64,000 bases of DNA from the NCBI RefSeq assembly GCF_021083185.1, contig NZ_JAIGQB010000005.1, forward strand, positions 310,001 to 374,000. The letters are read 5' to 3'. A program made the position numbers and the translations under genes. Positions within the stretch are counted from its first letter, which is position 1; every line of letters starts with the position of its first letter. The notes beneath the pieces are model-generated. The model made no database searches, had not been told where the DNA came from, and saw only the letters and a program-made list of their open reading frames with translations. This stretch comes from Nocardioides furvisabuli (GTDB lineage Bacteria > Actinomycetota > Actinomycetes > Propionibacteriales > Nocardioidaceae). Positions 51,519 through 60,583 of the stretch are shown piece by piece.

Positions 51519-51980
51519 ATGGAGCTCAACGGTGTGCCGCTGCACCCGCTCGTGGTGCACGCAGTCGTCGTCCTGGGTCCGCTGGCGGCGCTGACCGGCC
51601 TCGCGTACGCGTTCGTGCCGCGGTGGCGCTGGCTGCTGCGGTGGCCGCTGGTCGTGCTCGCGGTGGTCACCGCGGCCACCTCGCTGCTGGCCGTCGCCGC
51701 GGGTGAGGACCTGCTGGCCTCACGTCCGGAGCTCGCGCCGATCGTGGCGGAGCACGAGGAGGACGGCGAGCTGCTGCGCACCGTGTCGCTGGCCTACGTC
51801 CTCGTCTCCGGTCTCGCCGCGTGGGCGCTGGGCGGGGCCTCGGCGCTGGCCTCGGGTCGCGGCGCGCGCGAGACCCGCTTCGGCGTCCCGGTCATGGCGC
51901 TGCTCGCGGTCGGTGCGGTCGCGCTGCTCGTCACCGTCTACCTCGCCGGCGACTCCGGCGCACAGGCCGTGTGGGGCTGA
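51519..51980 (+). CDS. DUF2231 membrane protein
   Basis: A 153-residue protein with four transmembrane helices and the DUF2231 opening NGVPLHPLVVHAVVVLGP. Members may bind heme or act in electron transfer through their His residues; function is unproven. It is convergent with rsgA, 9 bases away. Confidence 0.88.
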   Translation: MELNGVPLHPLVVHAVVVLGPLAALTGLAYAFVPRWRWLLRWPLVVLAVVTAATSLLAVAAGEDLLASRPELAPIVAEHEEDGELLRTVSLAYVLVSGLAAWALGGASALASGRGARETRFGVPVMALLAVGAVALLVTVYLAGDSGAQAVWG

Positions 51981-51989
51981 GCGGCAGGA

Positions 51990-52997
51990 CTACCAGTCGC
52001 TGGAGGCCTCGCGCGCGGCCAGCAGCCGCCGGAACGACTCGACCCGGTCGGCGTCGGCCTCGCCCGCGGTGATCGCCTCGTCGAGCCCGCACTCGGGCTC
52101 GCCGGTGCCGTGGGAGCAGCCGCGCGGGCAGGTCTCGGTCATCTCGTCGAGGTCGGGGAAGGCCTCGATGAGGTTCTCCGGCTGCACGTGAGCGAGGCCG
52201 AAGGATCGGATGCCGGGGGTGTCGATGATCCAGCCCTCGGCGTCGGGGAGCTCGAGCAGGTAGGCGCTGGTGGAGGTGTGCCGGCCGCGGCCGGTCACGG
52301 CGTTGACGATGCCGACCTCGCGGTGCGCGTCGGGGATGAGTGCGTTGACGAGGGTGGACTTTCCGACTCCGCTGTGGCCCACGAAGACGCTCGTGCGCCC
52401 ACGCAGCCGGTCGCGGAGCTCGGTGAGGTCTCCTGCGCCCTCGCCCCTGAGCTGGGTCACCACCCACGGCACCCCGAGGGAGCGGTAGGTCGACAGCAGC
52501 ACCTCGGGGTCGGCCAGGTCGGCCTTGGTGAGGCACAGCAGTGGCGCCATCTGGGCGTCGTACGCCGCCACGAGGGCCCGGTCGATGAGGCGCGGGCGCG
52601 GCTCGGGGTCGGCCAGCGCGGTGACCACGACGAGCTGGTCGGCGTTGGAGACGATCACCCGCTCGACGGGGTCGTCGTCGTCGGCGGTGCGCCGCAGGGT
52701 CGTGCTGCGCGGGACGACCTCCACGATCCGGGCCAGCGAGCCGTCCACCCCGCTGGTGTCCCCGACGACCCGCACGTGGTCGCCGACCACGACGCCCTTG
52801 CGCCCCAGGGGGCGCGACTTCATCGCCATCACGCGGCGTCCGTCGAGCAGGAGCGTGAAGCGACCGCGGTCGACGGTGACCACGCGCGCGTCGACGGCGT
52901 CGTCGTAGCTCGGCCGGTCCTTGGTGCGCGGGCGGGTGCGGCGCCGGGGGCGTTCGTAGTGCTCGTGGTCGTGCTCGCCGTAGCGCCCGGTCGTCAC
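51990..52997 (-). CDS. rsgA: Ribosome small subunit-dependent GTPase RsgA
   Basis: A 335-residue circularly permuted GTPase: OB-fold N-terminus, G4 (LTKAD), G1 ([12 protein letters not shown]), G3 (DTPG) and a C-terminal zinc motif in [17 protein letters not shown]. It assists late 30S maturation. The GTG start overlaps the aroA stop (GTGA). The aroA-rsgA pair is conserved next to sigR/sigH loci in actinobacteria. Confidence 0.95.
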   Translation of the reverse strand: MTTGRYGEHDHEHYERPRRRTRPRTKDRPSYDDAVDARVVTVDRGRFTLLLDGRRVMAMKSRPLGRKGVVVGDHVRVVGDTSGVDGSLARIVEVVPRSTTLRRTADDDDPVERVIVSNADQLVVVTALADPEPRPRLIDRALVAAYDAQMAPLLCLTKADLADPEVLLSTYRSLGVPWVVTQLRGEGAGDLTELRDRLRGRTSVFVGHSGVGKSTLVNALIPDAHREVGIVNAVTGRGRHTSTSAYLLELPDAEGWIIDTPGIRSFGLAHVQPENLIEAFPDLDEMTETCPRGCSHGTGEPECGLDEAITAGEADADRVESFRRLLAAREASSDW

Positions 52998-54283
52998 GCG
53001 GACCCGCCCCGCACGGCGGTGCTCCACGCGGTCGCGAAGTCGGGGAAGGTCTTGGCCGTGGTGGCGATGTCCTCGACCAGCACGTCGTCGACGGCCAGGC
53101 CGAGGATGACCCCGGCGTGGGCCATGCGGTGGTCGGCGTAGGTGTGGAACGTTCCGCCGTGCAGCGCGGAGGGTCGGATCGACAGGCCGTCCTCGCGCTC
53201 GGTGACGTCCGCGCCGAGCCGCCCGAGCTCGGTGGCGAGCGCCGTGATGCGGTCGGTCTCGTGGCCGCGGATGTGCGCCACCCCGCGCAGGTGGGAGGGG
53301 GAGTCGGCCAGGGCGCAGAGCGCGGCGATCGCGGGCGTGAGCTCGCCGACGTCGTGCAGGTCGAGGTCGACCCCCGAGAGGCGCGCCGGTCCCTGCACGG
53401 TGAGGTCGCCGTCGACGAGGCTGACCTCGCAGCCCATCAGCGTGAGGATCTCGCGCAGCTCGTCGCCGGGCTGGGTGGTGGTGGCCGGCCAGTCGGTGAC
53501 CGTCACGCGACCGCCCGTGGCGGCGCCGAGCGCGAGGAAGGGCGCGGCGTTCGACAGGTCCGGCTCGATGGCGTGATCGACGGCGGCGACCGGCCCGGGG
53601 GCGACCGCCCACCGGTCGGCGTCGCTGTCGTCCACCCCGACACCGTGCTGGCGCAGCATCTGCACGGTCATCTCGATGTGGGGGAGCGAGGGCACCGGCT
53701 TGCCGACGTGGCGTACGTCGACCCCGTGCTCGTAGCGGGCGCCGGCGAGCAGCAGCGCCGAGACGAACTGCGACGAGGCGCTGGCGTCGATGGTCACGGT
53801 GCCGCCGGACACCGTGCCGCTGCCGCGCACGGCGAAGGGGAGGGCGCCGCGGCCGTCGTCGTCGACGTGGACGCCGAGGTCGGCCAGCGCCGTCAGCATC
53901 TGCCCGACGGGCCGCAGGCGCATGTGGGGGTCGCCGTCGAAGCCCACCGTGCCACGCGCGAGCCCCGCCACGGGCGGGACGAACCGCATGACGGTGCCGG
54001 CGAGCCCGCAGTCGACGTCGGCGTCGCGGTCCCACGCCTGCGGGGTCACCGCCCAGTCGCCGCCCCCCGGTCCGGCGGTGTCCTCGATGCCGGTGCCGAG
54101 CGAGGTGAGCGCGGCAGCCATCAGCAGGGTGTCGCGCGAGCGCAGCGGACGGCGTACGACGCTCGGGCCGTCGGCGATCGCGGCCAGGACCAGCGCGCGG
54201 TTGGTCAGCGACTTGCTGCCCGGCAACGAGACGACCCGGTCCACGGGGTCGAGGGGACGGGGCGCCGGCCAGAGCTCATTCAC
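52994..54283 (-). CDS. aroA: 5-enolpyruvylshikimate-3-phosphate synthase
   Basis: A 429-residue EPSP synthase. [16 protein letters not shown] binds shikimate-3-phosphate and [15 protein letters not shown] is the second loop (usual GNAGTxxR, here Asn-to-Leu and Arg shifted by one). [15 protein letters not shown] and [16 protein letters not shown] complete the site. It makes EPSP for aromatic amino acids. The GTG start follows the DoxX gene by 16 bases. Confidence 0.95.
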   Translation of the reverse strand: MNELWPAPRPLDPVDRVVSLPGSKSLTNRALVLAAIADGPSVVRRPLRSRDTLLMAAALTSLGTGIEDTAGPGGGDWAVTPQAWDRDADVDCGLAGTVMRFVPPVAGLARGTVGFDGDPHMRLRPVGQMLTALADLGVHVDDDGRGALPFAVRGSGTVSGGTVTIDASASSQFVSALLLAGARYEHGVDVRHVGKPVPSLPHIEMTVQMLRQHGVGVDDSDADRWAVAPGPVAAVDHAIEPDLSNAAPFLALGAATGGRVTVTDWPATTTQPGDELREILTLMGCEVSLVDGDLTVQGPARLSGVDLDLHDVGELTPAIAALCALADSPSHLRGVAHIRGHETDRITALATELGRLGADVTEREDGLSIRPSALHGGTFHTYADHRMAHAGVILGLAVDDVLVEDIATTAKTFPDFATAWSTAVRGGSA

Positions 54284-54299
54284 CCGCGCACCCTATCGA

Positions 54300-54830
54300 T
54301 CAGGTGAGCTGGGCCTTGGCGAGCTTCGCCTCGCGGCGGGCGTCCTTGGCCACCTGCCTGGCCTCGCGGCGCACGTCGGCGGCGGCGCGACGCGCGCGCC
54401 AGGCCAGGCCGGGCCGGCCGTCGGTGTCGACGCCGGCGAGGAGCAGGCCCCCGAGGATGGAGGTGTTCTTCATGAACTGCAGCCGCTGGGCGGCCTTGGC
54501 CTGCGGGTCGGACTCCTCCCAGAAGGGGTGCCCGGCGAGCGTGGTGGGCACCAGCGATGCGGCGAGCACGGTGGCGCTCAGGCGCGGCGCACGCCCGGTC
54601 GCGAGGGCGGCGGCGGCGAGGATCTGGGCGCCGGCGTTGATCCGGACGAGCGTCTGCGTGTCGGTGGGGATCGGTGCCCCGGGCACGGCCCGCTGGGCCA
54701 GCGGCACCATCCGGTCGGCGACCTTCTTCGCCTTGACGGCGTGCGCCTCGGTGTTGCGGATGGCGTTGATGCCGCCGGCGACGAAGATCGTGGCGAGCAT
54801 CGGACGGGCGAGCAACCGGGTGATCGTCAT
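54300..54830 (-). CDS. DoxX family membrane protein
   Basis: A 176-residue protein with four hydrophobic segments and the DoxX pattern RPMLATIFVAGGINAI and TLAGHPFWEE. The last 40 residues are a Lys/Arg/Ala-rich helix. DoxX proteins serve oxidative-stress or quinone-linked membrane complexes. It is 16 bases upstream of aroA and likely co-transcribed. Confidence 0.88.
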   Translation of the reverse strand: MTITRLLARPMLATIFVAGGINAIRNTEAHAVKAKKVADRMVPLAQRAVPGAPIPTDTQTLVRINAGAQILAAAALATGRAPRLSATVLAASLVPTTLAGHPFWEESDPQAKAAQRLQFMKNTSILGGLLLAGVDTDGRPGLAWRARRAAADVRREARQVAKDARREAKLAKAQLT

Positions 54831-54898
54831 GGCCCTTGTCTACACGATGCGCCGAAGGGGCGCCCCGCCCGCAGGGAGGCGTCCGGAGCGGGTCGTCC

Positions 54899-56629
54899 TC
54901 AGCCGAGGACGGCGCGCCACGTGTTGTTGGACACGTCGGTGTCCGGCTGCGCCGTGGACAGCGAGGCCACGACCTGCGCGCCCTGCGGTGCGACGACCTC
55001 GAAGGAGACCGGGGCGAGGTTCGCGCCCGAGATCTGGCAGGTGGCGCGGGCCCGGTTGGTGGTGCACCGTCCGTCGTTGGTGCGCACCACCTCGGCGCCT
55101 GCGGCCTCGACCGTGAGGACGGCGCTGGAGCCGGACGCGAGGGCGGCGACCCGCAGCACCACGTCGTACGTCGGTCGCGTCCCGGACGCGGAGCCGCCCA
55201 GGGAGACGTCGGCGGCCGCGGGCGGCGGCGTCGTCGGGGCCTGGGTGGGTGTCGGGTTGCCCGTCGGCTGGGCCGTGGGGCTGGAGGCGGGGCTGGACGT
55301 GGGACTCGAGGTGGGGCTGGACGTGGGACTCGGGGGGGTGGACGTGGGGCTGGAGCTCGGGTTCGAGGTGGGCGTCGGCTTCGAGGTCGGCGAGGTCGAG
55401 GGGGTGGTCGTGGGGGTGCTGGTGGGACCGGTCGTGGGGTCACCGGTCGGATCCGTCGTGGGATCGCCGGTCGGGTCGGTCGTCGGGTCCGTGAGCGGAT
55501 CCGTGGTCGGGTCGCCCGGGGTGGTCGTGCCGGGCACCACCACCTCCTCGCCGGGCGCGATGACCACGGCGTCCGGACCGGTGGCCGAGCGGCGCGGCGA
55601 GCCACCAGCAGGGGCAGCCGCCGACGGGTCGGTCGTGGACGGCGTCGACGTCGACGTCGGCGCGCGGAGTGCCGCGGGTTCGCCGGGCGCTCGGTCGGGG
55701 CCGCCGATGCCGAGCGCGATGCCGCCGGCCACGACCACGGTGCTGGCGGCCACGCCCGCCACGGCGGCGGCGCCGGCGTTGCCGGCGACGAGGTCGCGGA
55801 CCCGCCCGACCAGCAGGCCGATCCCGCCAGTCACGGTGCCGGTCACGGCGGCACCACCGAGGTAGGCGGTCGCCACGCCGCCCAGCAGCAGGGGGGCGAG
55901 GAGGCCGCCGAGGTTGCTGTTGACCTCGGTGAGCTCGAGGTAGATGGCCATGCACGATCGGCACTCGTCGAGGTGCCCCTGCACCCGGGCGGCGTCGCGG
56001 CGCGAGACGGCGTTGCGGACGAAAGCTCCGAGCTGGCCGTGGGTCCAGCGGCAGTGGTCCTGCTCGAGCTCGGCGACGTGCTGGGTGAGGAACGCCTGGC
56101 GCAGTCCCTCGCGGGCACGGTAGGCCAGTGCGGAGACCGAGTTGGCGCTCATGCCCAGCAGCGGCGCGATGTCGGCGGGCTTGTCGCCCTCGACCTCGGT
56201 GTGCCAGAGCACCAGCTGCCACCGCTCGGGCAGCGAGGCGAAGGCGCGGGCGGCCGCGGCGCTCTCGAAGCCCTCGACGGCGGTGTCGCGGAACGGCACG
56301 CCCGGGTCGAAGGCCTCCATGTCGTCGGTGGTGTGCAGCTTCGCCCCGGCGCGGAACCGGTCGACCTGGAGCCGGCGCACCGAGGTGAGCAGGTAGGCGC
56401 GGAAGGCGACGTCGGGGCCGCCGCCGCGCTGCAGCACGCCGAGCACCTTGACGAACGCCTCGGAGACGAGGTCCTCGGCGTCCCCGGCCGGGACGAGCTG
56501 GCGGGCCAGGCGTCGGGCCGCGCCGACGTGCCGTTCGAAGAGGGTGCCGTAGGCGTCGAGGTCCCCGCCGCGGACCGCCGAGATCAGCTCGGCGTCACCC
56601 GGCGCTTCGACGCTGGTGGCAATGCTCAT
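54899..56629 (-). CDS. ECF sigma factor fused to zinc-finger, transmembrane and Thr/Pro-linker domains
   Basis: A 576-residue single-chain sigma and sensor. Residues 1-175 are ECF sigma regions 2 and 4 (GDAEDLVSEAFVKVLGVL; PLLGMSANSVSALAYRAREG). Residues 185-235 resemble a zinc anti-sigma domain with GHLDECRSC (H-x3-C-x2-C) near 219. Hydrophobic segments near 240-275 and 280-310 cross the membrane. Residues about 365-475 are a Thr/Pro/Ser repeat and the last 100 form a beta domain with two Cys outside the cell. Such fused ECF proteins (ECF52/53-like groups) are known but little studied. Start ATG at 56629. Confidence 0.88.
   Translation of the reverse strand: MSIATSVEAPGDAELISAVRGGDLDAYGTLFERHVGAARRLARQLVPAGDAEDLVSEAFVKVLGVLQRGGGPDVAFRAYLLTSVRRLQVDRFRAGAKLHTTDDMEAFDPGVPFRDTAVEGFESAAAARAFASLPERWQLVLWHTEVEGDKPADIAPLLGMSANSVSALAYRAREGLRQAFLTQHVAELEQDHCRWTHGQLGAFVRNAVSRRDAARVQGHLDECRSCMAIYLELTEVNSNLGGLLAPLLLGGVATAYLGGAAVTGTVTGGIGLLVGRVRDLVAGNAGAAAVAGVAASTVVVAGGIALGIGGPDRAPGEPAALRAPTSTSTPSTTDPSAAAPAGGSPRRSATGPDAVVIAPGEEVVVPGTTTPGDPTTDPLTDPTTDPTGDPTTDPTGDPTTGPTSTPTTTPSTSPTSKPTPTSNPSSSPTSTPPSPTSSPTSSPTSSPASSPTAQPTGNPTPTQAPTTPPPAAADVSLGGSASGTRPTYDVVLRVAALASGSSAVLTVEAAGAEVVRTNDGRCTTNRARATCQISGANLAPVSFEVVAPQGAQVVASLSTAQPDTDVSNNTWRAVLG
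55210..55530 (-). repeat. Thr/Pro/Ser-rich coding repeat
   Basis: Codes for repeated DPTTDPTG and SPTS-type units in the linker of the sigma fusion. The DNA shows near-identical short units such as GGGGCTGGACGTGGGACTCG occurring twice within 55290-55335. Unit number may vary between strains. Confidence 0.7.
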
Positions 56630-56809
56630 GTGGATCGACGCTTCCCGAAGCACTCCTGACCCGGCTGTCAGGCTCCTCGAACTGTAGACCTCCACGGCGC
56701 GACGCGGGGTCGCGATGGCCGAATCGTGATTTCCGCCCGGGTCCGCGTCATGGACCGGTGGGGACGACGTCACACCAGTGAGCAAGACCGGATCCGGGAG
56801 GGAGCTGCC

Positions 56810-57592
56810 GTGAAGAACTTCGCCACACGTGGGCGACGACTCGCGGCACCTGGTCCTGGGGTGAGCGGTTCGCAGTCCCTCGAGGTGCGGTCGGGGTTGC
56901 CGCACCGTTTCGAGGCCGTGGGGGAGGCGCTCACCTCAGGATCGGACGTCCTGCCCGCCTGCAGCGTCGCGGGCCAGGACCTGGCCCGCGACGGCGCCTC
57001 GGTGGAGGAGACGCTCGAGGGGCTGCGTGGCACGTGGCACCGCCTCACGGGCACCGATCCGGCGTACGACGTCGTCGCGGCGCTGCTCACCGCATGGAGC
57101 GAGACCACCCTGGGCTACCTCCACCAGCTGTCCTGCGAGGACCCGATGACGGGCCTCTCCAGCCAGGCCCACCTGCGCAGCCGGCTCTCCGAGCTCTACC
57201 GGCTCGCCACCAGTGACGCGAGGGACACGGTGGCCGAGACCGCGGACGTCGTCGGCGCCCACGCGCTCGTGGTCTGCGCACTGCCGTTCGGCGACGACCC
57301 GTCGGACGAGCCGGGCGACCACTTCACCCGCGCCATGCGCCTCGCGCGTGCCGGCGAGATCGTGCGCACGGCCTTCGTCCGCGACGAGACCGTGGCGCGC
57401 CTGGGCATGCACCGCGTCGCGATCCTCACCCGCCGCGACGAGCGTCTCGGGCGACGGGTGCGGGTGCTGCGCACCCTGCTCGACGGCGTCCAGGCCGAGT
57501 CGGGCGGCGCCTCGGTGCGGGTGTGGATCGAGGGCCTGCCCGCCACGGACGCCGGAGCGGGGATGCTGCTCGACGAGCTGGCCCGCGGCTGA
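56810..57592 (+). CDS. GGDEF-like domain protein without the GGDEF motif
   Basis: A 260-residue protein. The segment EDPMTGLSSQAHLRSRLSEL matches the start of diguanylate cyclase domains (DPLTGLxNRRHL), but no GGDEF active-site motif follows, so cyclase activity is unlikely. A role as a c-di-GMP or nucleotide-binding or dimerising protein is possible. The GTG at 56810 follows GGGAGG. It is divergent from the ECF fusion gene. Confidence 0.65.
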   Translation: MKNFATRGRRLAAPGPGVSGSQSLEVRSGLPHRFEAVGEALTSGSDVLPACSVAGQDLARDGASVEETLEGLRGTWHRLTGTDPAYDVVAALLTAWSETTLGYLHQLSCEDPMTGLSSQAHLRSRLSELYRLATSDARDTVAETADVVGAHALVVCALPFGDDPSDEPGDHFTRAMRLARAGEIVRTAFVRDETVARLGMHRVAILTRRDERLGRRVRVLRTLLDGVQAESGGASVRVWIEGLPATDAGAGMLLDELARG

Positions 57593-57616
57593 GCGGATGC
57601 CGTCGCCCGGCTCCCC

Positions 57617-57622
57617 TAGGGT
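57617..57622 (+). promoter_or_regulatory. -10 box of the SRAP gene (leaderless)
   Basis: TAGGGT lies 7 bases before the GTG at 57630; there is no ribosome binding site. Confidence 0.45.
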
Positions 57623-57629
57623 GGGCCTC

Positions 57630-58376
57630 GTGTGTGGTCGCTACGCCTCGTCCCGCAGCTCCGAGGACCTCGTCGAGGAGTTCGAGGTCGTCGAGAGCCG
57701 GATCGCCGCGCCCCTGGCGCCCGACTACAACGTGGCCCCCACCAAGGAGGTCTACGCCGTCGTCGAGCGCCCGCCCTCGCGGGAGTCCGGTGAGCCCGCC
57801 CAGCGCCAGCTGCGGGTGCTCACCTGGGGACTGGTCCCGTCCTGGGCCAAGGACCCCTCGATCGGCAACCGGATGATCAACGCGCGGATGGAGACCGTGG
57901 CGGAGAAGCCGGCCTTCCGCAAGGCCTTCGCCAGTCGGCGCGCGCTGCTGCCGGCCGACGGCTACTTCGAGTGGTACGCCACCTCACAGACCGACGCCCG
58001 TGGCAAGCCGGTCAAGCAGCCCTTCTTCATCCGGCCGCGTGACGGCGGGGTCCTGGCGATGGCGGGGCTCTACGAGATCTGGCGCGACCCCACCCGCGCC
58101 GAGGACGACCCGGACCGCTTCCGCTGGACGTGCACCGTGCTGACCACGCAGGCCGAGGACTCCCTCGGGCACATCCACGACCGGATGCCGCTGATGGTCG
58201 AGCGCGAACGCTGGCACGAGTGGCTCGACCCGACCACCCCCGGCGACACCGCGCTCCTGGTGCCGGCCGCGCCCGGTCGCCTGGAGGCGTACGCCGTGCC
58301 CGCCCTCGTCAGCAACGTGCGCAACAACGGCCCCGAGCTCGTGGAGCCCCTGCCCGCCGAGGAGACCCTGCAGTGA
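57630..58376 (+). CDS. SRAP domain protein (HMCES/YedK family)
   Basis: A 248-residue SRAP protein. Cys2 directly after the start (CGRYASS) is the residue that forms a DNA-protein crosslink with abasic sites in single-stranded DNA. NARMETVAEKPAFRKAF, PADGYFEWY (Glu) and GHIHDRMPLMV (His) complete the active site. It shields abasic sites during replication. The M. tuberculosis neighbour of aroA is of this family, so the synteny is old. The stop overlaps the next start as GTGA. Confidence 0.95.
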   Translation: MCGRYASSRSSEDLVEEFEVVESRIAAPLAPDYNVAPTKEVYAVVERPPSRESGEPAQRQLRVLTWGLVPSWAKDPSIGNRMINARMETVAEKPAFRKAFASRRALLPADGYFEWYATSQTDARGKPVKQPFFIRPRDGGVLAMAGLYEIWRDPTRAEDDPDRFRWTCTVLTTQAEDSLGHIHDRMPLMVERERWHEWLDPTTPGDTALLVPAAPGRLEAYAVPALVSNVRNNGPELVEPLPAEETLQ

Positions 58377-59035
58377 AGAAGGCCACCGTTCGCTCCGTCG
58401 CGACCCCCCACGGCGAGGGCCGGCTGCACACCCGCCGGGCCGCCAGGCCCATCGCCACGCTCCTGCTGAGCCACGGCGCCGGTGGCGGCATCGAGTCGCG
58501 CGACCTGTGGGCGCTGGCCGACGCGCTCCCCGCGCAGGGCGTCTCGGTCGTGCTGTTCGAGCAGCCGTGGCGTGTCGCGGGGCGCAAGGTCGCGACCGCG
58601 CCGCCGACCCTCGACGCGGCGCTGACGTGCGCGGCCGACGTGATGCGTGTGCGTACGCCGCTCGTGGTCGGCGGCCGTTCGGCGGGGGCGCGCTCCGCCG
58701 CGCGCACGGCCCGGTCGCTGGGAGCCACCGGATGCCTGGTCCTGTCCTTCCCGCTCCACCAGCCGGGCCGCACCGAGCCCACCCGGCTCCCCGAGCTCCG
58801 CGGCGTCGGCCTGCCGACCCTGCTCATCCAGGGTGAGCGCGACCCGATGGGGCGTCCCGAGGAGTTCCCCGGCGACCTCGACCGGGTCGACATGGTCGTG
58901 GTCCCGGGCGCCGACCACGGGCTCAAGGTGCCTGCGCGGGGCGGGGTGAGCCAGGACGAGGCGATGGGGATCGTGGTCGAGTCCACGCTGGAATGGCTGG
59001 TGCGTGACGTCGTCGGGAATCCCCGAGTGGGGTGA
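58373..59035 (+). CDS. Alpha/beta hydrolase family protein
   Basis: A 220-residue hydrolase of the KANL3/Tex30-like group: LLLSHGAGGGIESRDL forms the oxyanion region, GGRSAGARSA the nucleophile elbow (Ser), and PGADHGLKVP the catalytic His. Substrate unknown. It overlaps the SRAP gene by 4 bases. Its 3' end carries the SigR promoter of sigR. Confidence 0.85.
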   Translation: MKKATVRSVATPHGEGRLHTRRAARPIATLLLSHGAGGGIESRDLWALADALPAQGVSVVLFEQPWRVAGRKVATAPPTLDAALTCAADVMRVRTPLVVGGRSAGARSAARTARSLGATGCLVLSFPLHQPGRTEPTRLPELRGVGLPTLLIQGERDPMGRPEEFPGDLDRVDMVVVPGADHGLKVPARGGVSQDEAMGIVVESTLEWLVRDVVGNPRVG

Positions 59036-59041
59036 GGTGTT
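59015..59041 (+). promoter_or_regulatory. SigR-type promoter of sigR
   Basis: GGGAAT at 59015-59020, 18 bases, then GTT at 59039-59041 is an exact match to the SigR/SigH consensus GGGAAT-N18-GTT. It implies autoregulation. The -35 box lies within the last codons of the hydrolase gene. Confidence 0.85.
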
Positions 59042-59098
59042 GGAGCCGGTGTGCAGGCACTGACACTCGAGAGACCCGCAGCGCTATCGTGGACCGTG

Positions 59099-59758
59099 AT
59101 GACTGAATCACTCACGGACGACACGTCCGGCCCTGAGATCGCCGTCGAGGACGAGACCTCCGACGAGCGCTCCGTCCGCTTCGAGCGCGACGCCCTGCCG
59201 TTCCTCGACCAGCTCTACGGCGCTGCCATGCGGATGACCCGCAACCCGGCCGACGCCGAGGACCTGGTGCAGGAGACGTTCGCCAAGGCCTACAGCGCCT
59301 TCCACCAGTTCAAGCCCGGCACCAACCTCAAGGCCTGGCTCTACCGGATCCTCACCAACACCTACATCAACTCCTACCGCAAGAAGCAGCGCCAGCCGCA
59401 GCAGTCGATGTCCGAGGACGTCGAGGACTGGCAGCTCGCCCGCGCGGAGTCCCACTCCTCGACCGGTCTGCGGTCCGCGGAGATGGAGGCGTTGGAGCAC
59501 CTGCCCGACTCGGAGGTCAAGGACGCGCTGCAGCGCCTGCCCGAGGAGTTCCGCCTCGCGGTCTACCTCGCCGACGTGGAGGGTTTCCCCTACAAGGAGA
59601 TCGCCGAGATCATGGACACGCCCATCGGCACCGTGATGTCGCGCCTGCACCGTGGCCGGCGCCAGCTGCGCGACATGCTGGCCGACTACGTCCGCGCCAA
59701 CGACCTCCTCCCCGCATCCACCGTCCCCGGCGCCGACACCGAGGGGGAGGTCAAGTGA
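59099..59758 (+). CDS. sigR: ECF sigma factor SigR/SigH, disulfide-stress response
   Basis: A 219-residue ECF sigma factor. Region 2 is [20 protein letters not shown]; region 4 is [20 protein letters not shown]. The cognate anti-sigma follows with a 4-base overlap. SigR drives thioredoxin, mycothiol and repair genes under thiol stress. The ATG at 59099 is chosen; the Met at 59051 would lie on the transcription start. Confidence 0.95.
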   Translation: MTESLTDDTSGPEIAVEDETSDERSVRFERDALPFLDQLYGAAMRMTRNPADAEDLVQETFAKAYSAFHQFKPGTNLKAWLYRILTNTYINSYRKKQRQPQQSMSEDVEDWQLARAESHSSTGLRSAEMEALEHLPDSEVKDALQRLPEEFRLAVYLADVEGFPYKEIAEIMDTPIGTVMSRLHRGRRQLRDMLADYVRANDLLPASTVPGADTEGEVK

Positions 59759-60027
59759 GCACCCACGAGCACGGCAGCGACGACTGTGTCGACTACATCG
59801 AGCGCATCGTCTACTTCATCGACAACGAGCTCGACCAGGCCGATTGCGCCGTCGTCGAGATGCACCTGCGCGAGTGCGGGCCCTGCCTGGAGCGCCACGA
59901 CCTCCAGAAGGCCGTCAAGCAGCTCGTCGCACGGTCCTGCTCTGAGGCGGCACCGGAGTCGTTGCGCGACCGCGTACGCCTCCAGCTGCGCGAGGTCAGC
60001 ATCCAGATCACCGAGGGTGGGGCCTGA
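59755..60027 (+). CDS. rsrA: Zinc anti-sigma factor RsrA (mycothiol-system anti-sigma)
   Basis: A 90-residue ZAS protein: [10 protein letters not shown] gives the H-x3-C-x2-C zinc site, with further Cys near residues 11 and 61. Oxidation of the Cys releases zinc and frees SigR. The GTG overlaps the sigR stop. Length and Cys placement match RsrA/RshA. Confidence 0.95.
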   Translation: MSTHEHGSDDCVDYIERIVYFIDNELDQADCAVVEMHLRECGPCLERHDLQKAVKQLVARSCSEAAPESLRDRVRLQLREVSIQITEGGA

Positions 60028-60104
60028 CCCGGCCCTCGACCCGATTCGCCGCACCCCCGGGTTTTTGACACACTGACCCGAGCACCGATTCCAGGAGGAC
60101 CACC

Positions 60105-60179
60105 ATGGGCAAGACCGGACGCAAGCGCCGCGCGCGCAAGAAGAAGGGCGCGAACCACGGCAAGCGCCCCAACGCCTGA
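60105..60179 (+). CDS. 50S ribosomal protein bL37
   Basis: A 24-residue, strongly basic protein starting MGKTGRKRRARKKK and ending ANHGKRPNA, matching the bL37 protein found in the mycobacterial ribosome. AGGAGGA lies 6 bases before the ATG, and a clear terminator follows at 60205. It is often missed because of its size. Confidence 0.85.
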   Translation: MGKTGRKRRARKKKGANHGKRPNA

Positions 60180-60204
60180 CGCGCACCTGCACGTCATCTC
60201 GTAG

Positions 60205-60230
60205 AAGTCCCCGCCGCGGCGGGGACTTTT
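60205..60230 (+). terminator. Rho-independent terminator after bL37
   Basis: A 24-bp perfect palindrome (60205-60228, arms AAGTCCCCGCCG) ends in TTTT, giving a strong GC stem and a short U-tract. It could serve both bL37 and the convergent small gene. Confidence 0.9.
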
Positions 60231-60253
60231 GCACGTCCGGGGCAGGCCGCGGA

Positions 60254-60454
60254 CTAGGCGTGCTGGTCGGGGACCATCGCCCCGAGCGCGGGCTGCGTGA
60301 GCGTCGTGAGCTCCGCGACCTGCGGCAGGTGCAGGTGAAGGTGGTGCTGCGCCACGAGGGCGCGCACCTCGTCGAGCGCGATCCGCTTCTCGTACTCCGC
60401 GAACTCGATGCGCTGGCCCAGTGTCGCCAGTATCTCTCGCAGCCGATCATCCAT
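60254..60454 (-). CDS. Small hypothetical protein
   Basis: A 66-residue protein beginning MDDRLREILATLGQRIEFAE; mostly helical by composition, with a His-rich stretch (HHLHLHLP). No family recognised. The ATG at 60454 is chosen; 60469 is an alternative. It is convergent with bL37. Confidence 0.5.
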   Translation of the reverse strand: MDDRLREILATLGQRIEFAEYEKRIALDEVRALVAQHHLHLHLPQVAELTTLTQPALGAMVPDQHA

Positions 60455-60583
60455 GCTCGTTGGCCCCATTCCGTCCGTGCGCCCCCACGCGCCGTGCGCG
60501 AGCCTGCCAGACCGTGGGCCCGCCCGCGACCCATCCGGTCGAGGACGTCCGGGCGGTCTAGTCAGGTCGGACTTGACGCGAGG

